Position numbers and translations under genes: made by a program. A DNA stretch of 64,000 nt from Stenotrophomonas maltophilia (GTDB lineage: Bacteria > Pseudomonadota > Gammaproteobacteria > Xanthomonadales > Xanthomonadaceae), in contig NZ_CP015612.1 in NCBI RefSeq assembly GCF_002138415.1, positions 3,760,001 through 3,824,000 of the forward strand, given 5' to 3'. Shown here piece after piece: positions 8,614-15,983 of this stretch; the first letter of the stretch is position 1; every line of letters begins with the position of its first letter. The notes under the pieces are model-generated. The model worked only from the letters and a program-made list of their open reading frames with translations. It ran no database searches and had not been told where the DNA came from.

Positions 8614-8739
8614 GTAGAGCCGAGCCCATGCTCGGCTGCTGTTGCCTGATACTGCGATGAGCCGAGCATGGGCTCGGCTCTGCACGGATTCCGCGGCGGC
8701 GGGGTCAGAGCCCTCTCCGCGGGAGAGGGATCCGACCCC
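8614..8739. repeat. REP pair plus GGGGTC..GACCCC palindrome
   Basis: An inverted pair of GTAG-type palindromes with core GAGCCGAGCCCATGCTCGGC (8614-8637) and its reverse complement (8659-8685) is followed at 8701-8739 by a 39-bp palindrome running from GGGGTCAGAG to ATCCGACCCC. The latter belongs to a family with five copies in this window. Confidence 0.75.
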
Positions 8740-8746
8740 AGCGGCT

Positions 8747-9973
8747 TCAGCGCGCGGCGATGAACGCGGCAATTGCCGCGCGCAGGCGCTTCAGGCCTTC
8801 GGCCACTTCTTCGTCGGTGATGTTCAGCGACGGCACGAAGCGCAGCACGTCCGGGCCGGCCTGCAGGGTCAGCAGGCCCTGCTCGGCGGCATGGTCGAGG
8901 ATCGCCCCGGCCTGGCCGGCGAAGTCCTTGCTCAGCACCGCGCCCAGCATCAGGCCGCGACCACGCACCTCGCTGAACACGCCGAACTCGTCGTTGATGC
9001 GGGCGAAGCCATCGCGCAGCGCCTTCGACTGGCGGCTGACATTGGCGGCGATCTCCGCCGAGGCCAGCTTGCGCAGTGCCACGCGCGCGACTGCGGCAGC
9101 CAGCGGGTTGCCGCCGAAGGTGGTGCCATGCGCGCCAAACTGCATGGTCTCGGCCACCTTCGGGCCGGCCAGCATCGCACCGATCGGGAAGCCGCCACCC
9201 AGCGCCTTGGCCAGGGTGACCATGTCCGGCACCACGTCGTCCTGCCAGTGCGCGAACAGCGTACCGGTACGGCCCATGCCGGCCTGGATCTCGTCCAGCA
9301 CCAGCAGTGCGTTGTGCTGGTCGCACAGTTCGCGCACGCGCTTGAGGAAGCCGGACTTGGCCGGCATCACGCCGCCCTCGCCCTGGATCGGTTCCAGCAT
9401 CACCGCCGCCACGTCGCCGGCGGCCATCGCGGTTTCCAGCTGTACCTCATCGTTGAAATCGATGTAGCGGAAGCCACCGGGCAGCGGCTCGTAGCCTTCC
9501 TGGTACTTCGGCTGGGCGGTAGCGGTCACCGCGCCCATGGTGCGGCCGTGGAAGCTGCCACGGAAGGTGATGATCACCCGCCTGTCGGCCGGGCGGCCCT
9601 GGCTGGAGGCCCACTTGCGGACCATCTTGATCGCCACTTCGTTGGCTTCGGCGCCGGAATTGCACAGGAACACGCGCTCGGCGAAACGGCTGGCCTTGAC
9701 CAGCTCCTCGGCCAGGTGCAGCGGCGGCGCGCTGTAGAACACGTTGCTGGTGTGCCAGAGCTTGCCGGCCTGCTCGACCAGCGCGGCCACCAGGTCCGGA
9801 TCGTTGTGGCCCAGGCCGCACACGGCGATGCCGGCGGCCAGGTCGATGAACTCACGGCCCTGGCTGTCCCACACGCGGGCGCCCTGGCCTCGCTCCAGAA
9901 CCACCTGGCGGGGCTTGTAGACCGGCAGGTAGTAGTGCGAAAGAGAGATCAGCGGATCGGTAGCGGCGGTCAT
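8747..9973 (-). CDS. argD: Acetylornithine/succinylornithine-type aminotransferase
   Basis: A 408-residue class III PLP aminotransferase. Diagnostic motifs are NSGAEANEVAIKMVRKW (residues 105-121), the FRGSFHGRT loop, LDEIQAGMGRTG, and TLAKALGGGFPIGAM with the Schiff-base lysine at about residue 256. The family transfers the amino group of acetylornithine to 2-oxoglutarate in arginine synthesis; succinyl-ornithine or succinyl-diaminopimelate are alternative substrates. No other arginine genes are adjacent, so substrate preference is not settled by context. Confidence 0.88.
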   Translation of the reverse strand: MTAATDPLISLSHYYLPVYKPRQVVLERGQGARVWDSQGREFIDLAAGIAVCGLGHNDPDLVAALVEQAGKLWHTSNVFYSAPPLHLAEELVKASRFAERVFLCNSGAEANEVAIKMVRKWASSQGRPADRRVIITFRGSFHGRTMGAVTATAQPKYQEGYEPLPGGFRYIDFNDEVQLETAMAAGDVAAVMLEPIQGEGGVMPAKSGFLKRVRELCDQHNALLVLDEIQAGMGRTGTLFAHWQDDVVPDMVTLAKALGGGFPIGAMLAGPKVAETMQFGAHGTTFGGNPLAAAVARVALRKLASAEIAANVSRQSKALRDGFARINDEFGVFSEVRGRGLMLGAVLSKDFAGQAGAILDHAAEQGLLTLQAGPDVLRFVPSLNITDEEVAEGLKRLRAAIAAFIAAR

Positions 9974-10036
9974 GGCAGTCGGCAGGGTTCAGGAATCCCC
10001 ATTCTCGCGCCGGAACCCCTGCGGCACAATGCGCCC

Positions 10037-10909
10037 ATGCGACCGTTTTCCGCCCCCCAGCTGAACCCCGCCACCGAGACCGGCTGGCGCCGTCGGTGGT
10101 TCGACATCATCTACCGCCACGACTCGCGGCCCTCGCGCAATTTCGACCTGATCCTGGTGGTGGCGATCATCGCCAGCATCCTGGTGGTGATGATCGACAG
10201 CGTGCAGCACCTGCATGCCGAATGGTCCACCGGCCTGTACATCCTGGAATGGGGCTTCACGATCATCTTCACCGCCGAGTACCTGCTGCGGCTGGCGGTG
10301 GTCAAGCGCCCGCTGCGTTACGCGGTGAGCATCTGGGGCATCATCGACCTGCTGTCGATCCTGCCCGCCTACCTGTCGATGTTCATCCCCGGCGCGCAGA
10401 GCCTGCTGGTGGTGCGCGCGCTGCGCATCCTGCGCGTATTCCGCATCCTCAAGCTGACCCGCTACATCGAGGAAAGCGGCGTGCTGATGACGTCGCTGTG
10501 GCGCAGCCGGCGCAAGGTGCTGGTGTTCCTGTTCACGGTGATCACCATCACCATCATCGCCGGTGCGCTGATGTACGTGATCGAGGGCCCCGAACACGGC
10601 TTCACCAACATCCCGGCCAGCATGTACTGGGCGGTGGTGACCATGGCCACGGTCGGCTTCGGCGACATCGTGCCGCAGACCGTACTCGGCCGCTTCGTCA
10701 CCTCGGTGCTGATCCTGATCGGCTACAGCATCATCGCCGTACCCACCGGCATCTACACCGCCGAACTGGCCAGCACCATGCGTGAAGCCGAGCTGGCCGC
10801 GCGCCGTGATGCACGTGGCTGCCCGGACTGCGGACTGGAAGGCCACGAACCGGATGCACGGCACTGCCGCAAGTGCGGCGGCAAGCTGCCGGATGCGTTC
10901 AACCATTGA
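10037..10909 (+). CDS. Voltage-gated K+ channel-like protein with C-terminal zinc ribbon
   Basis: A 290-residue six-transmembrane ion channel. S1 starts near residue 37, S4 is the arginine-rich VRALRILRVFRILKLTRY (residues 126-143), and the K+ selectivity filter TVGFGD is at residues 205-210 between the pore helix and S6. After S6 a short helix leads to a four-cysteine ribbon (CxxC at 262/265 and CxxC at 277/280), which could bind zinc. Bacterial Kv homologues such as KvAP share the membrane core; the cytosolic ribbon is unusual. It is divergent from argD. Confidence 0.9.
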   Translation: MRPFSAPQLNPATETGWRRRWFDIIYRHDSRPSRNFDLILVVAIIASILVVMIDSVQHLHAEWSTGLYILEWGFTIIFTAEYLLRLAVVKRPLRYAVSIWGIIDLLSILPAYLSMFIPGAQSLLVVRALRILRVFRILKLTRYIEESGVLMTSLWRSRRKVLVFLFTVITITIIAGALMYVIEGPEHGFTNIPASMYWAVVTMATVGFGDIVPQTVLGRFVTSVLILIGYSIIAVPTGIYTAELASTMREAELAARRDARGCPDCGLEGHEPDARHCRKCGGKLPDAFNH

Positions 10910-10916
10910 GGCACAT

Positions 10917-10936
10917 GCCGGCCAGCGGCCGGCACT
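10917..10936. repeat. Small GCCGGCC..GGCCGGC palindrome
   Basis: One of three window copies of a short GTGCCGGCC/GGCCGGCAC hairpin; the others are at 22831-22854 and 44195-44220. All sit just after stop codons. Confidence 0.6.
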
Positions 10937-10974
10937 CGCCCTTGGCGGTTACGCATGGATGCGTGCGCCGTTGC

Positions 10975-11943
10975 TCACCGCATGCGGTTGCTGGTGGTCA
11001 CCAGATCGTTGTAGGCGGCGAGGATCGTTGACTGCGCCCCTTCCGGGTCGGTGGTGAGCCAACTGCCCGACGCCTTCCGTTCTGCCGCCAGCGCTTCGGC
11101 GGTGATCGGCTTGTGCTGCTCCAGGCGCTCGACGCCGCGTCCCGCGGTACGCACCAGCTTGTCCGCCGAGCGCTGCACGTGGCCCCACATCGGGTCGTCC
11201 TTGCCGACACCGCCGTTCTGGATTTCCGTCACCAGTGCCTGATAGTCAGCCAGCTGCGCGCGCAGCGCCGCGACGTCCGGTGCGTCGTCCTGGAACGCCG
11301 TGGCCAATCGCTTGCCGTCGCCCAGCAGGCGTAGGTGGTAGTAGGCCAGCGAGCGCCCTTCGCTTTCCTCGATCTGCTTCAGCTGCGCGGCACGGCGATC
11401 GTTCTCGTTCTTTTCCAGCGCCACATCCATCGCTTCGCTGGCCTTGAAGAAATCAGCATAGGCCTGCATCAGCGGAGCATGCTGGCTGCGCATCCCCTCG
11501 CCGCCATCACGACGATAGTCCTCGCGGGTGAAGTAGCCATCGGCGCGCTCGACCAGGGTGTTCAATGCCTGGAAGGCCTGCTGATAGTCACGCGCGGGGC
11601 CATCCATCGGCAGTGCCGGGGTCTTCGCCAGCGCGTCGGTCAGTGGCTGGCCGCAGTACGCGACGCGGTGCGACAGCACCTTGCCGGGCGAACGCGGCTG
11701 CGCTTCATTGCCGGTCGGGCCGGCTTCGGGGTCCTTCATCCAGCCGGTGTAGGCCTGGAAGCCTTCGTGGATGGGCTGTTCAACGCCGTTGTAGCACTCG
11801 ATGTAGGCGTTCACCTTCTCCAGCCCGGGGTCGGCCATGGCCAGCCCTGCCGATTTGTTGCAGCCGCTCAGGCCAGCCACAGCGCTGATCAGCAGCAGCG
11901 GCGCGATACGCAGATAGGACGTCATCATGTAGGACGTCATCAT
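10975..11943 (-). CDS. DUF3829 family lipoprotein (paralogue 2)
   Basis: A 322-residue predicted lipoprotein (signal ending ISAVAGLSGC, lipobox Cys near residue 28) with a DUF3829 domain of mostly helical, Gln/Ala/Asp-rich sequence. It is a tandem paralogue of the next upstream gene: compare YTGWMKDPEAGPTGNE with YTRWIKDVDAGPTGRE. A 15-bp direct repeat encodes MMTSY twice at the start, so start choice is ambiguous; the ATG at 11943 is preceded by GCGAGAGACC. The function of DUF3829 is unknown. Confidence 0.82.
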   Translation of the reverse strand: MMTSYMMTSYLRIAPLLLISAVAGLSGCNKSAGLAMADPGLEKVNAYIECYNGVEQPIHEGFQAYTGWMKDPEAGPTGNEAQPRSPGKVLSHRVAYCGQPLTDALAKTPALPMDGPARDYQQAFQALNTLVERADGYFTREDYRRDGGEGMRSQHAPLMQAYADFFKASEAMDVALEKNENDRRAAQLKQIEESEGRSLAYYHLRLLGDGKRLATAFQDDAPDVAALRAQLADYQALVTEIQNGGVGKDDPMWGHVQRSADKLVRTAGRGVERLEQHKPITAEALAAERKASGSWLTTDPEGAQSTILAAYNDLVTTSNRMR

Positions 11944-11972
11944 GGTCTCTCGCATGGGTGCTGGCGCGCCGG

Positions 11973-12965
11973 TCACTGGCGGTTGCTCTGGAAAACGAGC
12001 GTGTTGTATTCCTGCATCAGCTTGTTGGCAGAGCCGCGCGGCGCCATCGACGGCGAATCAAGCATGCGTCGTTCGAAATCGGTGTAAGGCTTCTTCTCGC
12101 TGACGCGCTGCAGCCGCTCCTTGCCTTCGCGCCGGAAATTCTCGGCCCCACGCTCGAAGCCTTCCCAGTCCGACTTGCCCGGTTCCTGGTCGGCAACCCT
12201 GGCGTGCGCTTCATCGGAAATGCGGTTGAAGGCATCCAGGCGTTCGCGGGCCTTGGCCTGATCGAAATCATCCTCGCTCATCAGATCCATGATGGCCTTC
12301 GCTTCCAGCATCATCGCCAGACGGTAGTACTCGCGCGTGCGCCCCTCGGCCTGTTCCAGCGCCTTGAGCTGCTCGCGCTGGGCGGCGTCGTTCTGGCGCT
12401 CCAGCTCGGCATTGAACGTTTCGCTGGCAGCCACGAAATCCTTGAAGGCGGCCATCAAGGGCGCGTGCAGCTGCTTGCCCTTGGCGAACTGGTCGTCTTC
12501 GTAGTCCTGGCGATCGTAGTAGTCGTGCGCGTCCTTGCTGACCGGCACCAGCGCCTTCAGCGCCTGCTGGTAATGGCCTGCAGCCGCATCGAGATCGGCC
12601 AGCGCCGGCTTGGCAGCGATCGCCTCGGTCACCGGGGCGTCGCACTGCTTCATGTCGTAGTCGCTGATCTCGAACGGGCCGTACACGTGCGACTCGCGTC
12701 CGGTCGGGCCAGCGTCGACATCCTTGATCCAGCGCGTGTAGGACTGGATGCTGCCGTGGGTCTTCGAATCCAGCGCGTTGAAGCAGCCGATGTAGGCGTT
12801 GAGCTTGGCGGTCAACTGCTGCTGTGTGTCGGACGGGGCCGTGCTGGCGTCCGGCGTGCCGGAGGCAGCGGCGCCGCCCGCAGCCGCGGGGGCCTTGCCA
12901 CCGCAGGCGGTCAGGATCAACGACAGCGAAGCGGCCAGCGCCGCGACGGAAAGAGTACGTGACAT
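11973..12965 (-). CDS. DUF3829 family lipoprotein (paralogue 1)
   Basis: A 330-residue predicted lipoprotein (SLSLILTACGG, lipobox Cys near residue 21) with an Ala/Gly/Pro-rich linker and then a DUF3829 domain. It shares motifs with the downstream gene (LNAYIGCFNAL, YTRWIKDVDAGPTGRE, ARDYYxRQDYEDD-like, EYNTLVFQSNRQ at the end), indicating tandem duplication. The genes are 29 bases apart and surely co-transcribed. Localisation is the periplasmic face of a membrane; the role is unknown. Confidence 0.84.
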   Translation of the reverse strand: MSRTLSVAALAASLSLILTACGGKAPAAAGGAAASGTPDASTAPSDTQQQLTAKLNAYIGCFNALDSKTHGSIQSYTRWIKDVDAGPTGRESHVYGPFEISDYDMKQCDAPVTEAIAAKPALADLDAAAGHYQQALKALVPVSKDAHDYYDRQDYEDDQFAKGKQLHAPLMAAFKDFVAASETFNAELERQNDAAQREQLKALEQAEGRTREYYRLAMMLEAKAIMDLMSEDDFDQAKARERLDAFNRISDEAHARVADQEPGKSDWEGFERGAENFRREGKERLQRVSEKKPYTDFERRMLDSPSMAPRGSANKLMQEYNTLVFQSNRQ

Positions 12966-13058
12966 GCGTTCACATCCCTGTTGGAAACGATTACAGCCGC
13001 GCATTCTAGCGCAGCAGGCCGAGGGTCGCAGCCCTCGGCCTCTTCCCGCGACGCGCGG

Positions 13059-13886
13059 TCAATCCAGGAACAGATCCGGCAACAACGGACGCGACGGATC
13101 CACCGCGTAGCCCGAAAGATCGGTGATACCGGCCTGCGCCAGCACTTCATCGTCGATCAGGAACTGGCCGTGGAAGCCTGCCGCTTCACGCACCAGCACC
13201 GCGTGCGCGGCGTCGGCCATGATCTGCGGCGTACGGCAGCCAGCCGCATCCACGCCCGGAATCATGTTGATCGCATCGGTGGCGATCACCGTGCGCGGCC
13301 ACAGCGCGTTCACCGCCACGCCCTGCGGACCGAATTCCGCGGCCAGGCCCAGGGTGACGAAGCTCATGCCCATTTTCGCCAGCGTGTAGCCGGTGTGCGG
13401 CGCCCACCACTTCGGCGCCAGGCTCGGCGGCGGCGCCAGGGTGAGAATGTGCGGGTTCGGCGCCTGCAGCAGGTACGGCAGGCAGGCCTGCGCGCACAGG
13501 AAGCTGCCACGCGAATTGACCTGCTGCATCAGGTCGAAGCGCTTCATCGGCGTATCCAGCGTGCCACGCAGCCAGATCGCACTGGCGTTGTTGATCAGGA
13601 TGTCGATGCCACCGAAGGTGTCGACCGTGGCCGCAACTGCGGCCTGTACCTGCTCTTCCTCGCGGATGTCGCACTTCAGCGCCAGTCCCTGGCCACCGGC
13701 GGCGGTAACGGCCTCTGCTGCGGTGTGGATGGTGCCGGGCAGCTTCGGATTCGGCACCGACGACTTGGCCGCAATGGCCACATTGGCGCCGTCGCGCGCA
13801 GCGCGCAGTGCGATGGCCAGGCCGATGCCACGCGAGGCACCGGTGATGAAAAGCGTTTTGCCCTGCAGACTGCCCACGTTCCACAC
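13059..13886 (-). CDS. Short-chain dehydrogenase (HSDL2-like)
   Basis: A 275-residue SDR. The nucleotide site TGASRGIGLAIALRAARDGA (residues 16-35) and NNAS motif indicate NADP(H) binding, and the catalytic Tyr-Lys is in GYTLAKMGMS. The sequence layout (ILTLAPPPSLAP..WW before the Tyr) resembles hydroxysteroid dehydrogenase-like protein 2, in which the classical Ser position is not standard. The annotated start is GTG at 13886; a GTG at 13877 has a better spaced GGAG and is an alternative. Substrate unknown. Confidence 0.85.
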   Translation of the reverse strand: MWNVGSLQGKTLFITGASRGIGLAIALRAARDGANVAIAAKSSVPNPKLPGTIHTAAEAVTAAGGQGLALKCDIREEEQVQAAVAATVDTFGGIDILINNASAIWLRGTLDTPMKRFDLMQQVNSRGSFLCAQACLPYLLQAPNPHILTLAPPPSLAPKWWAPHTGYTLAKMGMSFVTLGLAAEFGPQGVAVNALWPRTVIATDAINMIPGVDAAGCRTPQIMADAAHAVLVREAAGFHGQFLIDDEVLAQAGITDLSGYAVDPSRPLLPDLFLD

Positions 13887-13985
13887 TCCAGCGTATGCAT
13901 TGAGCCGCTAGTATGCCGCGCCGACGCGGAGTTCACCCGGCCTTGACGATACTCGGGCCTCCAGACAACGCACGAGGTCCACGCC

Positions 13986-14669
13986 ATGCGCCGTTCCCGC
14001 CTGTTGCTGCCTGCCCTGGGGCTTGCCCTGCTGACCGCCTGCCAGGGCCGTTCGCCGGAACCCGGAAAGGAGCCGCCCGCCGGTGACGCGCCCAGTGCGG
14101 AGAGGGCTGCCGCCGACGGCAGGATGCGCTGGAGCGAGGCAGTGGTCTGGGATGGCGACCTCAACGCCTGCCGCCAGGGCGAGAATGCGGCCACCCGTGA
14201 TTGTCTTCGCGACGCGATGCGCGCCGGGGGCGCCAGTGCCGATGCCATCACCGCCGCCGAGCAGCTGTCCACCGGCGGCGAACTGGCCTATGTGACCGCA
14301 TGGCATGAGAGCGACGGCCTCGGCGTGGCCACGGTGGAATACCCGTTCCGCGCCAACACCAATGAAGGCACCCGCCTGGTCGATGCCGGCGGCAAGCGCA
14401 TCGATGTGGATGCCGTGCAGTTGGACGACACCCTGCGTGCCGACCCCACCGTGCAGGAACTGCTGAAGGCCAACCCGCAGGCCACGCCGTTCGCACCGGC
14501 GCAGTCGGCCGGCGCCTCGCCGCTGGAGAACGGCGGCATCCGCCTGCTGTACCGCACGCCGCTGCGCGACTGCCACGCCTGCCCGGATGTGGGGCAGTTG
14601 CAGATCGCCTATGACTTCGACGCCAAGCGCAACTTCATCGGCCAGCAGGTGGTGCCGGCAACGCCGTAA
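13986..14669 (+). CDS. Hypothetical lipoprotein
   Basis: A 227-residue predicted lipoprotein: MRRSRLLLPALGLALLTAC gives a lipobox Cys at residue 19, followed by a Pro/Glu/Ala-rich linker to about residue 45. The rest is a globular domain with paired cysteines (ACRQGEN..RDCLRD and RDCHACPDVG). I do not recognise a family. It is divergent from the SDR gene and monocistronic by spacing. Confidence 0.75.
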   Translation: MRRSRLLLPALGLALLTACQGRSPEPGKEPPAGDAPSAERAAADGRMRWSEAVVWDGDLNACRQGENAATRDCLRDAMRAGGASADAITAAEQLSTGGELAYVTAWHESDGLGVATVEYPFRANTNEGTRLVDAGGKRIDVDAVQLDDTLRADPTVQELLKANPQATPFAPAQSAGASPLENGGIRLLYRTPLRDCHACPDVGQLQIAYDFDAKRNFIGQQVVPATP

Positions 14670-14673
14670 GCAG

Positions 14674-14737
14674 GTAGCGCCGGGCCATGCCCGGCGGACG
14701 CAACGTTCAATGCCGCCGGGCATGGCCCGGCGCTACC
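14674..14737. repeat. Inverted pair of GTAGCGCCGGGC REPs
   Basis: Two oppositely oriented palindromes with core GCCGGGCCATGCCCGGC at 14674-14698 and 14712-14737. They occupy the convergent gap and the second reaches into the end of the DUF2867 gene. Confidence 0.75.
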
Positions 14738-15239
14738 GATAGGCGCGCACCTGCTTTTTCAACAGGTGCGGCACGATCAATCGATGTACCGGCGCAACCG
14801 GCAGCATGTAGACCCGGCCGAACGCGTTATGGGTATGCACCACAGTGGCCACTTCCAGCACGTCGCCCTGCCACTGCAGCGCCAGCTGTACGCGAAGATG
14901 GCGGTCGTCGTCTTCCAGCACGATGGCATCGTCGTCCAGCGACTGCAGGGTGAAGATGCCCAGCCGCTGGCCGGGTCGAGGATCCTCAACAACCTGCACC
15001 GCACGCAACGAGCCCAGGTGCTTCATGCCGAGCAGGCGCATGCCGCGATTGCGCAGCGCCATCAGCCCATCGAACCAGCCGGGAATGGTCGCCGCCATAT
15101 CGCGATAGGCCTGCAGAGCCGAGCGCCCATCACGACAGGTCGTCGCCTGGCAGGCGTGCACGAAGTCAGCACCAGGCAACTGCGCACGCAGCACGCTGCC
15201 GGCAGTTGGCGGCCTGCTCACGACGGACGCACGGCTCAC
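14733..15239 (-). CDS. DUF2867 family protein
   Basis: A 168-residue protein of the DUF2867 type; the C-terminal motif HTHNAFGRVYMLPVAPVHRL and following IVPHLLKK are characteristic. The GTG at 15239 overlaps the stop of the upstream kinase gene (GTGA), giving a coupled pair; longer frames upstream lie inside that gene. There is no signal peptide. The biochemical role of the family is unknown. The last codons fall within a REP palindrome. Confidence 0.75.
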   Translation of the reverse strand: MSRASVVSRPPTAGSVLRAQLPGADFVHACQATTCRDGRSALQAYRDMAATIPGWFDGLMALRNRGMRLLGMKHLGSLRAVQVVEDPRPGQRLGIFTLQSLDDDAIVLEDDDRHLRVQLALQWQGDVLEVATVVHTHNAFGRVYMLPVAPVHRLIVPHLLKKQVRAYR

Positions 15240-15898
15240 GGCTTCGGCCCCTGCCCTTCGTTGTCTTCCCAATGCAGGATGCGGCGGGTAACGAAGCGGT
15301 AGACCGGCTTGCCGGTGGCGAACCACAGCTCGCGCACCCACGAGGTGCGCTTGAGCACGCGCTTCTCCACCGGGGTGAGCGATTCACGGCAGTACATGCG
15401 CTTGTGCTTGAGCAGATGGCGCAGGTCCTCGCGGGCCAGCAGGCGCATCCAGCGCGAGCGCGGGTTGCCGATCACCGCCAGCTGGAAGTCGATCAGCGCC
15501 GGGCGGCCATCGTCGGTGACCAGCCAGTTGGCTTCCTTGGCCAGATCGTTGTGGGCCACGCCGTTGCGATGCAGCTGCTGCAGCAGCCTGCGCGCGGAAT
15601 GGAACCAGGCCAGGTCACCGCGCGGCGGGCGCTGGTACATGGCATCGCCGGCCATGAAGCTGCGATCCAGGTGATGGCCATTCCAGGCCAGCAGCTGCGG
15701 CACATCGGCCATGCCATGGATGTGCTGCAGCGCGCGGGCTTCGCGGCGGGCCAGCCACCACGCAGGCAGCCGCAACCACAGCGGCGTGGCGCCCAGATCA
15801 CGGCGCACGAAGGGGCCATCAGGCCCTTCCACAAGGAGGATGCGGCCGAAGCTGTCGGCCTTCAAAGCGTGCGGTGGAGCGTCTGGCGTCTGCGGCAT
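15236..15898 (-). CDS. Small protein kinase-like phosphotransferase (WaaP/RIO-like)
   Basis: A 220-residue kinase-fold protein of the lipopolysaccharide kinase/RIO-like type. The catalytic loop reads HNDLAKEANWL (about residues 119-129, Asp as base and Asn for Mg) and the metal-binding motif is ALIDFQLA. The N-lobe is short. Such proteins phosphorylate sugars or lipid-linked substrates, or act as small kinases; the substrate is undefined. It is translationally coupled to the DUF2867 gene. Confidence 0.78.
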   Translation of the reverse strand: MPQTPDAPPHALKADSFGRILLVEGPDGPFVRRDLGATPLWLRLPAWWLARREARALQHIHGMADVPQLLAWNGHHLDRSFMAGDAMYQRPPRGDLAWFHSARRLLQQLHRNGVAHNDLAKEANWLVTDDGRPALIDFQLAVIGNPRSRWMRLLAREDLRHLLKHKRMYCRESLTPVEKRVLKRTSWVRELWFATGKPVYRFVTRRILHWEDNEGQGPKP

Positions 15899-15971
15899 GC
15901 GCCCATTCTAGGCGATGGCGCCGGTTGCAAACGGTCACGAAGCGGCCGGGAACCAGTCACCTTCACGCCCC

Positions 15972-15977
15972 TATAAT
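15972..15977 (+). promoter_or_regulatory. Candidate -10 box close to the DedA-PAP2 start
   Basis: TATAAT ends only 6 bases before the ATG at 15984. If used, the transcript would be leaderless or nearly so. No convincing -35 or Shine-Dalgarno is visible. Confidence 0.4.
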
Positions 15978-15983
15978 CGGGCA

